Source: JACDCP01 sp050740235 (lineage in GTDB: Bacteria > Pseudomonadota > Gammaproteobacteria > Steroidobacterales > JACDCP01). From it: a stretch of DNA of 64,000 nt. This document shows, in pieces, positions 47,590-56,566 of this stretch. The stretch lies in contig JBOIDB010000094.1 in assembly GCA_050740235.1 (NCBI GenBank), forward strand, positions 23,060 through 87,059, read 5' to 3'. Both the position numbers and the translations under genes were made by a program. The notes beneath the pieces were generated by a model. The model searched no databases and was not told the origin of the DNA. It saw only the letters and a list, made by a program, of their open reading frames with translations. Within the stretch, counting starts at the first letter, position 1, and each line of letters opens with the position of its first letter.

Positions 47590-50073
47590 ATGAACAATGT
47601 CTGGCTCGATTTCCGATACGCTGCACGCTCGCTGCTCAAAAGCCCCGGCTTCACGACCGTGGCAGTGATCACGCTGGCGCTCGGCATCGGCGCAAATACA
47701 GCGATCTTCTCCGTGGTCGACGGTGTGCTGCTCCGGCCCGCGCCATTCGAGGACATCGAACGGTTCATGATGGTCTGGGAGACGGACCGGAACAGCGGGA
47801 CGAGGCGCGAGCCCGTTTCGTTGCCGGATTACAACGATTTCAAAGAGCGGAGCGAAACGTTCGACACGCTCGCCGGATTCGCCGCCGGCACCGTTACTCT
47901 GACCGGCGCGGCCGGTGACCCGATGCAGCTTGCCATTGTTGCCTCTACGGCCGAGTTTCTGCCGATGGTCGGCGTCGAGCCGATTCTGGGCCGCAGGTTT
48001 ACGGCACAGGAAAGCCAGCCGGGAGGCCACCGAGTAGTCCTGATTTCTGCGGGGCTGTGGGACCGGGTATACGCGCGCAGTCCGGAGGTGCTCGGCCGAA
48101 CGATACGGCTGGATGGCGGAGAACGCACGATCATCGGCGTCGTAGCGGACAACGCCGACTTCGGCATCGCCCAGGTGCTGAACTCCGCCGCTTTCGGGAC
48201 GAACGTTGCAGATGGCGGCCGCCGTCCCGAGGTGGCGATCTGGTCGCCTTTGCAGGCGAGCGTCGAAGAGTGGCCGCGCAGCCGACATCCGATGTTCGCT
48301 CTCGGCCGGCTCGCACCCGGCATGAGCGCAGTTGCCGCGCAACAGGAAATGTCGGGTATCGCCGCAGACCTGGAGGGCGCCTATGCTGAGAATGACGGAC
48401 GCGGTGTCAATGTCGAGCCGCTGACCGACGTTGTCTTCAGCGGCGTGCGGCCGGCGTTGCTCTTGCTGGTGGCCGCCGTCGGGCTCGTTCTGCTGATCGC
48501 TTCCGCGAACGTGGCGAACCTCCTGCTGGCGCGGGCTGCCAATCGCACGCGCGAAGTGGCGGTCCGCACATCGCTCGGCGCCGGCGGCCGGCGGCTCGCC
48601 CGGCAGTTTCTGGTCGAAGGTGTATTGCTCGCGCTGCTCGGTGGCGCGGCCGGCCTCGGACTTGCGGTCGTGGGGACGAATGTCCTGCTGGCGCTGGCGC
48701 CGGCCGACATTCCGCAGCTGGAGGCGGTGGGCATCGACGGTCGCGTCCTCGCAGTCACGCTGGTGGTGTCTCTCGTCGTCGGAGTCGTCTTCGGTCTCGT
48801 CCCGACGTTGAACACGCGAGGCGTGGACGTCCAGAGCGCATTGCGATCGGAACCGGGCGCGGCCGGCCGCGGCGGGCAACGACGCGGTCTGTTGCAATCC
48901 GGCCTGGTGGTGGCCGAGCTCGCCCTGGCGGTCGTGCTGGTGGTCGGAGCCGCTTTGTTGTTGAACAGCTTCTGGAGGATCCTGCAGATCGACTCCGGCT
49001 TTCGCGCCGAGGGTGTGCTCAAGGCGGAGTTCGCGCTGCCGGAAAGCCGCTATCCCGCAGAGTTTTCCGACTGGCCCGATTTTGCAGAGATGCACCGGTT
49101 CAATGCCGCGCTGCTGGAACGCGTGAATGTGCTGCCGGGCGTTCAATCGTCCGCGCTCGCCGTCGGCCATCCGATGGATCGCGGCTCGACCAACTCGTTC
49201 GTGATCGTCGGCCGCGAGTCGGAATCAGCCGCCCTGCCGGAGATCTCGAATCGATTCGTGACGCCGGGCTATTTCGAAACCGTCGGCGTCGAGCTTCGGA
49301 TCGGCAGGATGTTCGAAGCCGGCGATGACACCCAGGCTCCGGCAGTCGCTGTGATCAACGAGGCCGCTGCAGGACTGCTGTTTCCGGGTGGCAACGCGCT
49401 CGGACAGCGCATCGCGTTCTGGGGCACCGAACGGCGCATCGTGGGCGTCGTCGCGAACGAGAAATTTCACGGCTTGACCGCCGAGGCGCCGATCGCAGTC
49501 TATACGCCGCTGGCGCAAACGCCGTCGATGGGCGGCGGCGAAGTGTTGCTCGTGCGGAGCAGCGGCGAATTGGAAACGCTGGCGGCACCCATACGGGCAG
49601 CAATCCAGGCTATCGACCCGGAACTCGCGGTATACGGTGTCGAACCGCTGCGCGAGACCGTCGGCCGAAGCATCGCGCAGCAGCGCTTTACCATGCTGCT
49701 TCTCGGCGTCTTCGCCGCGGTCGCGATCGCGCTCGCGGTCATCGGCATCCACGGCGTGTTGAGCTATCTCGTCGCCCGGCGCACGCCGGAGATGGGCATT
49801 CGCATGGCCCTCGGCGCGAGCCGCGGAAGCGTGCTTGGCCTCGTCGCCGGGCAGGGCGCGCGCCTCGCGGTCATCGGGCTCGTGCTGGGCCTCGCCGGCG
49901 CGCTCGCGGCGACGCAGTTGCTCCGGAGTCTGCTTTACGGGGTGACGACCACCGACCCGGTCACGTTCGCGGCTGTCGCGGTCGCCGTTTTCGCGGTAGC
50001 CATGCTGGCCACGCTCGAACCCGCGCGGCGCGCGACCCGCATCGAGCCGATCGACGCGCTCCGCCACGACTAG
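47590..50073 (+). CDS. MacB/FtsX-type ABC permease 4
   Basis: At 827 residues this is the longest of the four permeases and the closest to the standard family sequence: MNNVWLDFRYAARSLLKSPG, then TM1 with LALGIGANTAIFSVVDGVLL. The core reads SANVANLLLARAANRTREVA, and the C-terminal core VIGIHGVLSYLVARRTPEMG. A GAGAAGG ribosome site lies before ATG 47590. It is followed after 27 bases by the second ATPase gene. Confidence 0.92.
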   Translation: MNNVWLDFRYAARSLLKSPGFTTVAVITLALGIGANTAIFSVVDGVLLRPAPFEDIERFMMVWETDRNSGTRREPVSLPDYNDFKERSETFDTLAGFAAGTVTLTGAAGDPMQLAIVASTAEFLPMVGVEPILGRRFTAQESQPGGHRVVLISAGLWDRVYARSPEVLGRTIRLDGGERTIIGVVADNADFGIAQVLNSAAFGTNVADGGRRPEVAIWSPLQASVEEWPRSRHPMFALGRLAPGMSAVAAQQEMSGIAADLEGAYAENDGRGVNVEPLTDVVFSGVRPALLLLVAAVGLVLLIASANVANLLLARAANRTREVAVRTSLGAGGRRLARQFLVEGVLLALLGGAAGLGLAVVGTNVLLALAPADIPQLEAVGIDGRVLAVTLVVSLVVGVVFGLVPTLNTRGVDVQSALRSEPGAAGRGGQRRGLLQSGLVVAELALAVVLVVGAALLLNSFWRILQIDSGFRAEGVLKAEFALPESRYPAEFSDWPDFAEMHRFNAALLERVNVLPGVQSSALAVGHPMDRGSTNSFVIVGRESESAALPEISNRFVTPGYFETVGVELRIGRMFEAGDDTQAPAVAVINEAAAGLLFPGGNALGQRIAFWGTERRIVGVVANEKFHGLTAEAPIAVYTPLAQTPSMGGGEVLLVRSSGELETLAAPIRAAIQAIDPELAVYGVEPLRETVGRSIAQQRFTMLLLGVFAAVAIALAVIGIHGVLSYLVARRTPEMGIRMALGASRGSVLGLVAGQGARLAVIGLVLGLAGALAATQLLRSLLYGVTTTDPVTFAAVAVAVFAVAMLATLEPARRATRIEPIDALRHD

Positions 50074-50100
50074 AAAATCGCAATAGAAAGCGAAAAGAAA

Positions 50101-50772
50101 ATGGTTGCACTGATTCAGACGGAAAATATCGAGAAATCAGTGCCGCAGGGCGAAAACCGGCTCTATCTGCTGCGGCTGATATCGCTAGACATACCCGAAG
50201 GCGACTTCGTGACCTTCATGGGCCCGTCGGGCGCGGGTAAGAGCACGCTGTTGTCGATTCTCGGCCTGCTGGATTCCGACTGGAAGGGCGAATACCACCT
50301 GGCGGGAAACGCGGTACACACGCTGCCGCACAGGAAACGCCAGGCGCTCGCGCGCGAACGCATCGGCTTCATTTTCCAGCACTATCATCTGCTGGACGAC
50401 ATGACAGTCTACGAGAATCTGGAACTGCCGCTGACCTATCGGAATATGAAGACCGCCGAACGACAATCGCGTGTCGCCGACATCCTCGATCGCTTCAGTA
50501 TCGTCGGCAAGAAGGATTTGTATCCTCGGCAATTGTCGGGCGGCCAGCAGCAGCTCGTCGCAGTCGGCCGCGCGGTCATCACCCAGCCGAGCCTGGTGCT
50601 CGCTGACGAGCCTACCGGCGCGCTGCATTCGAGCCAGGGCAGGATGATCATGGAACTCCTCAAGGAGCTGAACGCCGAAGGCACGACGATCATGCAGGTC
50701 ACGCACAACGAAGACAATGCCGCGTATGGTAGTCGCACGCTGCAACTGTTCGACGGCTGGTTGTCCGCGTAA
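50101..50772 (+). CDS. MacB/LolD-type ABC ATPase (second)
   Basis: This 223-residue ATPase has Walker A GPSGAGKST, Q-loop FIFQHYHLLDDMTV, signature LSGGQQQLVAVGRAV, Walker B LVLADEPTGALHSS and switch VTHNEDNAAY. Two changes from the first ATPase are visible: ALHSS in the D-loop where NLDS is usual, and VGRAV for VARAL after the signature. Both occur in some LolD-like ATPases and should not stop hydrolysis. It probably pairs with one or more of permeases 1-4. The ribosome site before ATG 50101 is an A-rich AAAAGAAA, weak. Confidence 0.92.
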   Translation: MVALIQTENIEKSVPQGENRLYLLRLISLDIPEGDFVTFMGPSGAGKSTLLSILGLLDSDWKGEYHLAGNAVHTLPHRKRQALARERIGFIFQHYHLLDDMTVYENLELPLTYRNMKTAERQSRVADILDRFSIVGKKDLYPRQLSGGQQQLVAVGRAVITQPSLVLADEPTGALHSSQGRMIMELLKELNAEGTTIMQVTHNEDNAAYGSRTLQLFDGWLSA

Positions 50773-50814
50773 ACTGGTCTTCAAACCCGACTGCCTCCAT
50801 CGCCGGCTGGAAAG

Positions 50815-52230
50815 ATGACCGAAACCCAGGGCGGCTCTCGCCTCTACCGCATACTGATCGCCGACGACCAGCGAGACGTGCTCGAGGCGCTGCGGCTGCT
50901 GTTGAAAGGCGAGCCCTTCTCGGTGGAAACGGCAAGCTCGCCGGTGACGGCACTTGCCCGCATCGGCAAGGCGGCCTTCGATGCGCTGCTGATCGACCTC
51001 AACTACACGCGTGATACGACGTCCGGACAGGAGGGACTCGATTTGCTGCGCGCGGTACGGCAGCTCGAGCCGGAGCTGCCGGTGATCGTGATGACGGCAT
51101 GGGGTTCCATCGACCTGGCAGTCGCGGCCATGCGCGAAGGCGCGAGCGATTTCATCGAGAAACCCTGGGACAATCAGCGCTTGCTGTCCGTGCTACGCAA
51201 CCAAGTCGAGCTCGGCCGCGCGCTGCGTGCCGCACGCCGGCTGCAGGCGGAGAAAGATCTGCTGCACGCGGGTGACGGCGACTTTATCGCCGGATCGGCC
51301 GCCATGCAGCCGGTGCTGCAACTCGTCGGTCGTGTGGCGGCCTCTGACGCAAACATGCTGATCACGGGAGAGGCCGGCACGGGCAAAGGCGAGCTCGCGC
51401 GCCTGATCCACGCGCGCTCGAATCGCCGCGAAAGCGCGTTCATCGGCGTGAACATGGGCGGCATCGCCGAAAGCATTTTCGAATCGGAGATGTTCGGCCA
51501 TGTGCGAGGCGCGTTCACGGATGCGAAGAGCGATCGCATCGGCCGCTTCGAGCTGGCTGATGGCGGCACGCTGTTCCTCGACGAAGTCGCGTGCCTGCCG
51601 GTCGGCCAGCAGGGCAAGCTCCTGCGCGTGCTCGAGTCCGGGGATTACGAGCCCATAGGCTCGTCGAGGACGCGACACGCCGACGTGCGCGTGATCTCCG
51701 CGACGAACGGTAACCTTCGCGCCATGATAGCCGACGGCCTGTTTCGCGACGATCTGCTGTTCCGCCTCAACACGGTGGAAATAGAGTTGCCGCCGTTGCG
51801 CGAACGCCGTGAGGACATCATGCCGTTGGCCGTGCGTTTCCTGGAAATATACACGCGCAAGTATGGCCGTGAAGACGGCGGGTTCGCACGCGAGGCTGCG
51901 CAGGCGCTGTTGGGCTACACGTGGCCCGGCAACGTTCGCGAGCTATCGCACGTCGTCGAACGCGCCGTGCTGATCGGCAGCGCAGGGCAGATTCAAACCG
52001 CTGATCTCATGCTCGCGCGGCGCGCCGATGGCCGCAAGACACCGGTGGAACGGCTGACTCTCGACGAGGCGGAGCAAATGCTCATCCGCGACGCTCTGGA
52101 CCGTTGCGGCGGCAACGTGCAGGCGGCTGCCGAGCAATTGGGCCTGAGCCGAAGCGCGATGTATCGGCGGATGGAAAAGCATGGCTTCAGGAATCCGGCC
52201 GAAACCGAAAATCAAGCGTCTCGGCTTTGA
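50815..52230 (+). CDS. NtrC-type sigma-54-dependent response regulator
   Basis: This 471-residue activator has a receiver domain (ILIADDQRDV, acceptor aspartate in LLIDLNYTRDTTSG, lysine in DFIEKPW), an AAA+ domain (Walker A GEAGTGKGELAR, Walker B GGTLFLDEV, arginine finger region LFRLNTVEIELPPLRER) and a C-terminal Fis-type helix-turn-helix (NVQAAAEQLGLSRSAMYRRM). The sigma-54 contact loop reads GAFTDA where GAFTGA is standard. It most likely activates the -24/-12 promoter at 38075 in front of its own operon. The kinase gene overlaps its end by 50 bases. Confidence 0.93.
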   Translation: MTETQGGSRLYRILIADDQRDVLEALRLLLKGEPFSVETASSPVTALARIGKAAFDALLIDLNYTRDTTSGQEGLDLLRAVRQLEPELPVIVMTAWGSIDLAVAAMREGASDFIEKPWDNQRLLSVLRNQVELGRALRAARRLQAEKDLLHAGDGDFIAGSAAMQPVLQLVGRVAASDANMLITGEAGTGKGELARLIHARSNRRESAFIGVNMGGIAESIFESEMFGHVRGAFTDAKSDRIGRFELADGGTLFLDEVACLPVGQQGKLLRVLESGDYEPIGSSRTRHADVRVISATNGNLRAMIADGLFRDDLLFRLNTVEIELPPLRERREDIMPLAVRFLEIYTRKYGREDGGFAREAAQALLGYTWPGNVRELSHVVERAVLIGSAGQIQTADLMLARRADGRKTPVERLTLDEAEQMLIRDALDRCGGNVQAAAEQLGLSRSAMYRRMEKHGFRNPAETENQASRL

Positions 52231-53515
52231 ATCGCGGCTGGCGCTGCTGGCGCTGGCCGGCGGCGTGCCCGCGCTGGCGCTTGCGGGAGCCTTGTTGCTG
52301 GCCGGAGATCTGCCGGTCGGCCTGGTGCTGCTGTGCATGACGTTTGCCGTGACGGCGTGGCTGGGCTTCAGCCTGCAAGTCAAAGGCCGGCTGACGTATC
52401 AGCTGAATACACTGTCGAATCTGCTGGAGGCATTGCGCGAAGAAGATTATTCGCTTCGCAGCCGCCGTGCCCGCGAGCGTGGCGCGCTGGGCGATGTCTT
52501 TCGCGAAGTCAATGAGCTATCCGCAACGCTTCGCGCGCAGCGCGTGGAGGCGCGCGAGGCGAGCGCGTTGTTGCGCAAGGTGCTGGCGGAGATCGACATT
52601 GCCGTATTCGCCTTCGACGGAGCGCAGCGCCTGATGCTGCTCAATCGCGCCGGCGAACGGCTCATCGACAGCCGGACGGCGCTCGGCGACACGGCGGAGA
52701 ACCTCGAGCTCGACGACCTGCTGGCGACTGCGGGAAGACAGACGATGGCGCGCCGATTTCCCGGCGGCAGCGGCCGCTGGGACGTATGGTCCGGGACTTT
52801 TCGCCAGGCGGGCGTGCCGCATTATCTGCTGGTTGTCTCCGACCTGTCGCGCGCACTGCGCGAGGAAGAGCGCAAAGCCTGGCAGCGGCTGGTGCGCGTG
52901 ATGGGCCACGAGCTCAACAATTCGCTCGCGCCGATCAAGTCCATGGCGTCCACTTTGCGTACGCGGCTCGCCGGCGGCGCGACGGCGGATTCTCTGCGAG
53001 ACGATCTGGATGCGAGCCTGAACATCATAGCGTCGCGCGCGGAAGCGCTGGGCCGATTCATGTCCAGCTACACTATGCTGGCGCGCCTCCCGGCGCCGCG
53101 GCGCAGAAACGTGCGGTTGCGCGCGCTGGTGGAGCACGCCGCGGCCATCGATACGCGATTGCACGTAGACATCGAGGGCGAGGACGCACCGATCTCGGTC
53201 GATCCCGATCAAGTCGAGCAGCTGCTCATCAATCTCATCAAGAATGCCGTCGATGCCGGCGGCGCCGATGGCGCGGTGCACGTGCGCTGGTCGATGAATG
53301 ACGGCGTGCTGCGCCTGGAAGTGCTCGATTCCGGACCGGGTCTGTCCGGCACCGACAATCTGTTCGTGCCGTTCTTCACGACGAAGCCCGGCGGCACGGG
53401 TATCGGCCTGGTGTTGTGCCGCCAGATCGCCGAGGCACATGAAGGGACTCTGGCGCTGGAAAACCGCGACGACGGGCCGGGCTGCGTGGCGCGGCTGGAA
53501 CTGCCGCTGGCATAA
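52181..53515 (+). CDS. Sensor histidine kinase with minimal periplasmic loop
   Basis: This 444-residue partner of the NtrC-type regulator has two membrane segments (about residues 19-40 and 46-66) separated by only about five residues (GDLPV), so there is no extracytoplasmic sensor domain. A HAMP-like/coiled region and a PAS-like domain (DIAVFAFDGAQRLMLLNRAG) follow. The H-box is VMGHELNNSLAPIKS, the N-box LLINLIKNAVDAGG, and the G-box GTGIGLVLCRQIAEAHEG. It probably senses within the membrane or through the transporter. The start lies 50 bases inside the regulator gene in another frame. Confidence 0.92.
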   Translation: MASGIRPKPKIKRLGFESRLALLALAGGVPALALAGALLLAGDLPVGLVLLCMTFAVTAWLGFSLQVKGRLTYQLNTLSNLLEALREEDYSLRSRRARERGALGDVFREVNELSATLRAQRVEAREASALLRKVLAEIDIAVFAFDGAQRLMLLNRAGERLIDSRTALGDTAENLELDDLLATAGRQTMARRFPGGSGRWDVWSGTFRQAGVPHYLLVVSDLSRALREEERKAWQRLVRVMGHELNNSLAPIKSMASTLRTRLAGGATADSLRDDLDASLNIIASRAEALGRFMSSYTMLARLPAPRRRNVRLRALVEHAAAIDTRLHVDIEGEDAPISVDPDQVEQLLINLIKNAVDAGGADGAVHVRWSMNDGVLRLEVLDSGPGLSGTDNLFVPFFTTKPGGTGIGLVLCRQIAEAHEGTLALENRDDGPGCVARLELPLA

Positions 53516-53532
53516 GGCCGCTATGGCCTCGG

Positions 53533-53997
53533 TCAGTCTTTACCCACCGTAATTTCGGTCTTGACGGAGTTGGCTATGAAGCATTGTTCGTGGGCGTTGT
53601 GATGGAGTTCCTCCAACTCCTCGCGAGTTGGTTTCCGGTCACCGCCGTATTCGATCCGGGGATTCAGCACCACCGAACTCACCCAAGGCATGCCGCCTTC
53701 GCTCTTGCTCATCGTGCCGACAGCCTGATCCTCGTAGCTCTGCACGGCGAATCCCTTGCGCGACGCCAGGAATAGAAAGGTCAGCATGTGGCAGCTCGCG
53801 ATCGATGCCACGAACGCTTCTTCGGGGTCCACGTTGGCCGGATTCGACAGCGGCGACGGCACGACCGACGGTGACGCCGACGCCGGTACGCTGAAGCCTC
53901 CATCGAACGTCCATGTGTGCTCGCGCGAGAACTTGCCTTTGAGGAAGTCGCCGCCGTCATTGAGTTGCCATTTGAGTGTTGCATTATGTTCGGACAT
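53533..53997 (-). CDS. OsmC-family peroxide-detoxifying protein
   Basis: This 154-residue protein is of the OsmC/Ohr superfamily, thiol peroxidases that reduce organic hydroperoxides. Both redox cysteines are seen, in VASIASCHMLTFLFLASRKG and HNAHEQCFIANS. The family is small and cytoplasmic and needs lipoylated or other thiol donors. Start ATG 53997 has a GGAGAG site; the upstream in-frame extension is not family-like. It ends 17 bases from the convergent kinase stop. Confidence 0.9.
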   Translation of the reverse strand: MSEHNATLKWQLNDGGDFLKGKFSREHTWTFDGGFSVPASASPSVVPSPLSNPANVDPEEAFVASIASCHMLTFLFLASRKGFAVQSYEDQAVGTMSKSEGGMPWVSSVVLNPRIEYGGDRKPTREELEELHHNAHEQCFIANSVKTEITVGKD

Positions 53998-54107
53998 GAC
54001 TCTCTCCATTGGGGGCAGGGCGGAAGCCCGTGGATACATGCGTTGCGCGTCGACCAAAAGAGGGACAAAGTAATTCGTCTGACTGGCTACCTTCCGAGGA
54101 CCGTTCC

Positions 54108-54368
54108 ATGCATACGATCATCGTCATTGTAGGTGGTTTGTCGATGCTGGGGCTCTTCATGCTGATTGGACGCTTGACCGATGTGGCACTCAGCAAGATA
54201 GCGCTGTATTTCATACCTGTCTGGCTGGTCGTCGCAGCCGCCAATATGTGGATAGGTGTAGTCAGGGCAGGCTACCCGGTCGCCGAGGAGTTGCCGATCT
54301 TCCTGATCATTTTCGCGATACCAGCGGCGGCGGCCGGCTTCCTGTGGTGGAAGTTATCGCCCGGCTGA
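54108..54368 (+). CDS. Small three-TM membrane protein
   Basis: This 86-residue protein is almost entirely hydrophobic, with segments at about residues 3-22, 29-50 and 61-81. I do not recognise a named family with certainty. A GAGGA site lies before ATG 54108. It is 13 bases upstream of the LtrA gene and likely co-transcribed with it. Confidence 0.65.
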   Translation: MHTIIVIVGGLSMLGLFMLIGRLTDVALSKIALYFIPVWLVVAAANMWIGVVRAGYPVAEELPIFLIIFAIPAAAAGFLWWKLSPG

Positions 54369-54381
54369 CGAAAGGCTTCCA

Positions 54382-55584
54382 ATGGTGAGTCAGACCCGAA
54401 CGTTGCTTCGCACACGTGGCCAGCGCGACAGCAGCAAGGTCAGCTCGGTGGAGCTGTTTTTCGATCTGGTGTTCGTGTTCGCCGTGACACAGTTGTCGCA
54501 CACGCTGCTGGCGCATCTGACGCCGGGCGGCGCCTTGCGAGCATTGCTACTGCTGCTCGCCGTATGGTGGGTATGGATCTACACGTCCTGGGTGACGAAC
54601 TGGCTCGACCCGAAGCGGATCCCGGTCCGGATCTGCCTGTTCGTGCTGATGCTGGCGGGGTTGCTCGTATCGGTATCGATACCCGAGGCATTTGCGGAGC
54701 GTGGCTTGCTTTTCGCCAGCGCCTACGTGTTCATGCAGGTCGGGCGCACCTTGTTCTTCCTGTGGGCCGTACGGGGTGCGCCTGCGAACATGACCAGAAA
54801 CTTCCAGCGCATACTCGTATGGTTTGCGTTGTCGGGGATTTTCTGGGTTGCGGGTGGATTCACCAACGGCGATGCGCGGCTGGCATGGTGGACGCTGGCG
54901 CTGCTGATCGAAGTCGTGTCGCCTTCGCTTTATTTCTGGGTCCCGGGACTCGGGCGTTCCAGTACTGCCGATTGGAACATCGAGGGCAGCCATCTCGCCG
55001 AACGCTGCGCACTGTTCGTGATCATCGCGCTCGGCGAATCGCTACTGGTCACCGGCGCGACTTTCGCGGAGCTGGACTGGAACGCCGATACGATCAGCGC
55101 TTTTCTGGCCGCTGTGCTCGGCACCGTGGCGATGTGGTGGGTTTACTTCGACACCGGCGCCGAACGTGCCAGCCGCCGCATCGAGCGTTCGGACGATCCG
55201 GGGCGGCAGGGGAGAGTGGCCTACACTTACCTGCACGCATTGATCGTCGCCGGCATCATTGTTTGCGCGGTAGCTGACGAGCTGGTGTTGATGCATTCGG
55301 TGCACGCCACCAGTGCCGGCATCGCCGCAATCCTCGGCGGTCCAATGCTGTACTTGCTCGGTAACGCGCTGTTCAAGTGGGTGACCAATGATCGTCGCGG
55401 CCCCCCGTTGTCGCACCTGATCGGCCTGCTGGCGCTGGCCGCTTTGCTGCCGGTTGCCTTCACGGGCGTCCTCCCGGTTTTGGCGCTGGGCGCAATAGCT
55501 ACCGGAGTCCTGATCGTGGTGGCCGTGTGGGAAAGCGTGGCGTTACGCAGACCTGTCGTCGCCATGACTCTACCGCACGGCTAA
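54382..55584 (+). CDS. LtrA-type membrane protein
   Basis: This 400-residue protein is of the low-temperature-requirement A family, with about eleven hydrophobic segments. The N-terminal family motif is SSVELFFDLVFVFAVTQLSH, followed by WWVWIYTSWVTNWLDP; another conserved element is LAERCALFVIIALGESLLVTG with a membrane-embedded glutamate. The function of the family is not established beyond cold growth in Listeria. Two hairpins, the second a good terminator, follow the stop at once. Confidence 0.9.
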   Translation: MVSQTRTLLRTRGQRDSSKVSSVELFFDLVFVFAVTQLSHTLLAHLTPGGALRALLLLLAVWWVWIYTSWVTNWLDPKRIPVRICLFVLMLAGLLVSVSIPEAFAERGLLFASAYVFMQVGRTLFFLWAVRGAPANMTRNFQRILVWFALSGIFWVAGGFTNGDARLAWWTLALLIEVVSPSLYFWVPGLGRSSTADWNIEGSHLAERCALFVIIALGESLLVTGATFAELDWNADTISAFLAAVLGTVAMWWVYFDTGAERASRRIERSDDPGRQGRVAYTYLHALIVAGIIVCAVADELVLMHSVHATSAGIAAILGGPMLYLLGNALFKWVTNDRRGPPLSHLIGLLALAALLPVAFTGVLPVLALGAIATGVLIVVAVWESVALRRPVVAMTLPHG

Positions 55585-55604
55585 GCGATGCATGGATGCA
55601 TCGC
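55585..55604 (+). repeat. First of two hairpins after the LtrA gene
   Basis: GCGATGCAT, GG and ATGCATCGC form a perfect 9+2+9 inverted repeat that starts on the base after the LtrA stop. It shares its core CATGGATG with the terminator hairpin 7 bases downstream. Confidence 0.6.
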
Positions 55605-55610
55605 AAAGGT

Positions 55611-55634
55611 GAAAAAGCCATGGATGGCTTTTTC
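55611..55634 (+). terminator. Intrinsic terminator of the LtrA transcript
   Basis: GAAAAAGCCAT, GG and ATGGCTTTTTC form a perfect 11+2+11 inverted repeat with an A-tract before and a T-tract after the stem, the standard Rho-independent form. It would also work on the minus strand. The rest of the gap to uppP (55635-55783) shows no gene. Confidence 0.85.
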
Positions 55635-55783
55635 AACATCCTACCAGTGCAATGTCGCTCGTCTCGTCGGTATCTGTCGGCGGTTGATGGTGTGTCGGCG
55701 GCCGGTTGGTGGGCTGGTCGTCAGCGTATATCATTGCCCGATTTGTTCGCCCGGCAGTTAGGGCGCAACCCTACGGAGCACGA

Positions 55784-56566
55784 GTGGAAAGCCTGATTCA
55801 AGTCATTCTGCTCGGCATCATCGAGGGGATTACCGAATTCCTGCCCATCTCCAGCACCGGTCATCTGCTGATCGCGCAGCACTGGCTGGGGCGGCGATCC
55901 GATCTGTTCACGGTTGCGATCCAGGCCGGCGCGATTCTCGCGGTCGTCGTCATTTACCGGCAGCGCCTGTGGGACATGTGGATCAATTTCACGCAGCCGG
56001 CCAATCGCGACTATTTGTACAAGCTGACCGGAGCATTCGGCATCACGGTCATCGGCGGCCTCGTCGCCAAGCAGATGGGGCTGGAATTGCCCGAGACTGT
56101 CGCGCCTGTGGCATGGGCCTTGATCATCGGGGGTCTCGCGATTTTCGCCGTCGAAGCTTATGCGAGCCGTCAGCCCGTGCGGGAGACGCTCACGTGGACC
56201 GTCGCGTCCTGGGTCGGCATCGCGCAGGTTCTGGCCGCGGTCTTCCCGGGCACGTCGCGCTCCGCGGCAACGATTTTCGCAGCCATGCTGGCGGGCATGA
56301 CCTCGCGCCCGGCGGCTGCGGAATTCGCGTTTCTCGTCGGGATACCTACCATGTTCGCCGCGACCGCCTATGAGGCGATCGATCTGTACGAGTCCGGCCA
56401 GGTCGCCGACGAAAACTGGGGCGAGCTGGCCGTCGGCTTCATCGTTTCCGCGGTCGTTGCGTTCATCGCAGTGAAGTGGCTGCTGGTATACATACAGACG
56501 CACCGCTTCACGCCTTTCGCATGGTACCGGCTGCTCGTCGGCGGTCTTCTATTCGTAGTGGTCTGA
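55784..56566 (+). CDS. uppP: Undecaprenyl-diphosphatase (bacitracin resistance)
   Basis: It dephosphorylates undecaprenyl pyrophosphate to recycle the lipid carrier for cell-wall synthesis. The 260-residue membrane protein carries both family motifs: GIIEGITEFLPISSTGHLLIA with the catalytic glutamate and histidine, and AAVFPGTSRSAATI with the catalytic arginine. About eight hydrophobic segments are present. I use the GTG at 55784, which has a CGGAG site and gives VESLIQVILLG as in relatives; an ATG at 55706 would add 26 non-family residues. The stop directly abuts the convergent lipoprotein gene. Confidence 0.95.
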   Translation: MESLIQVILLGIIEGITEFLPISSTGHLLIAQHWLGRRSDLFTVAIQAGAILAVVVIYRQRLWDMWINFTQPANRDYLYKLTGAFGITVIGGLVAKQMGLELPETVAPVAWALIIGGLAIFAVEAYASRQPVRETLTWTVASWVGIAQVLAAVFPGTSRSAATIFAAMLAGMTSRPAAAEFAFLVGIPTMFAATAYEAIDLYESGQVADENWGELAVGFIVSAVVAFIAVKWLLVYIQTHRFTPFAWYRLLVGGLLFVVV

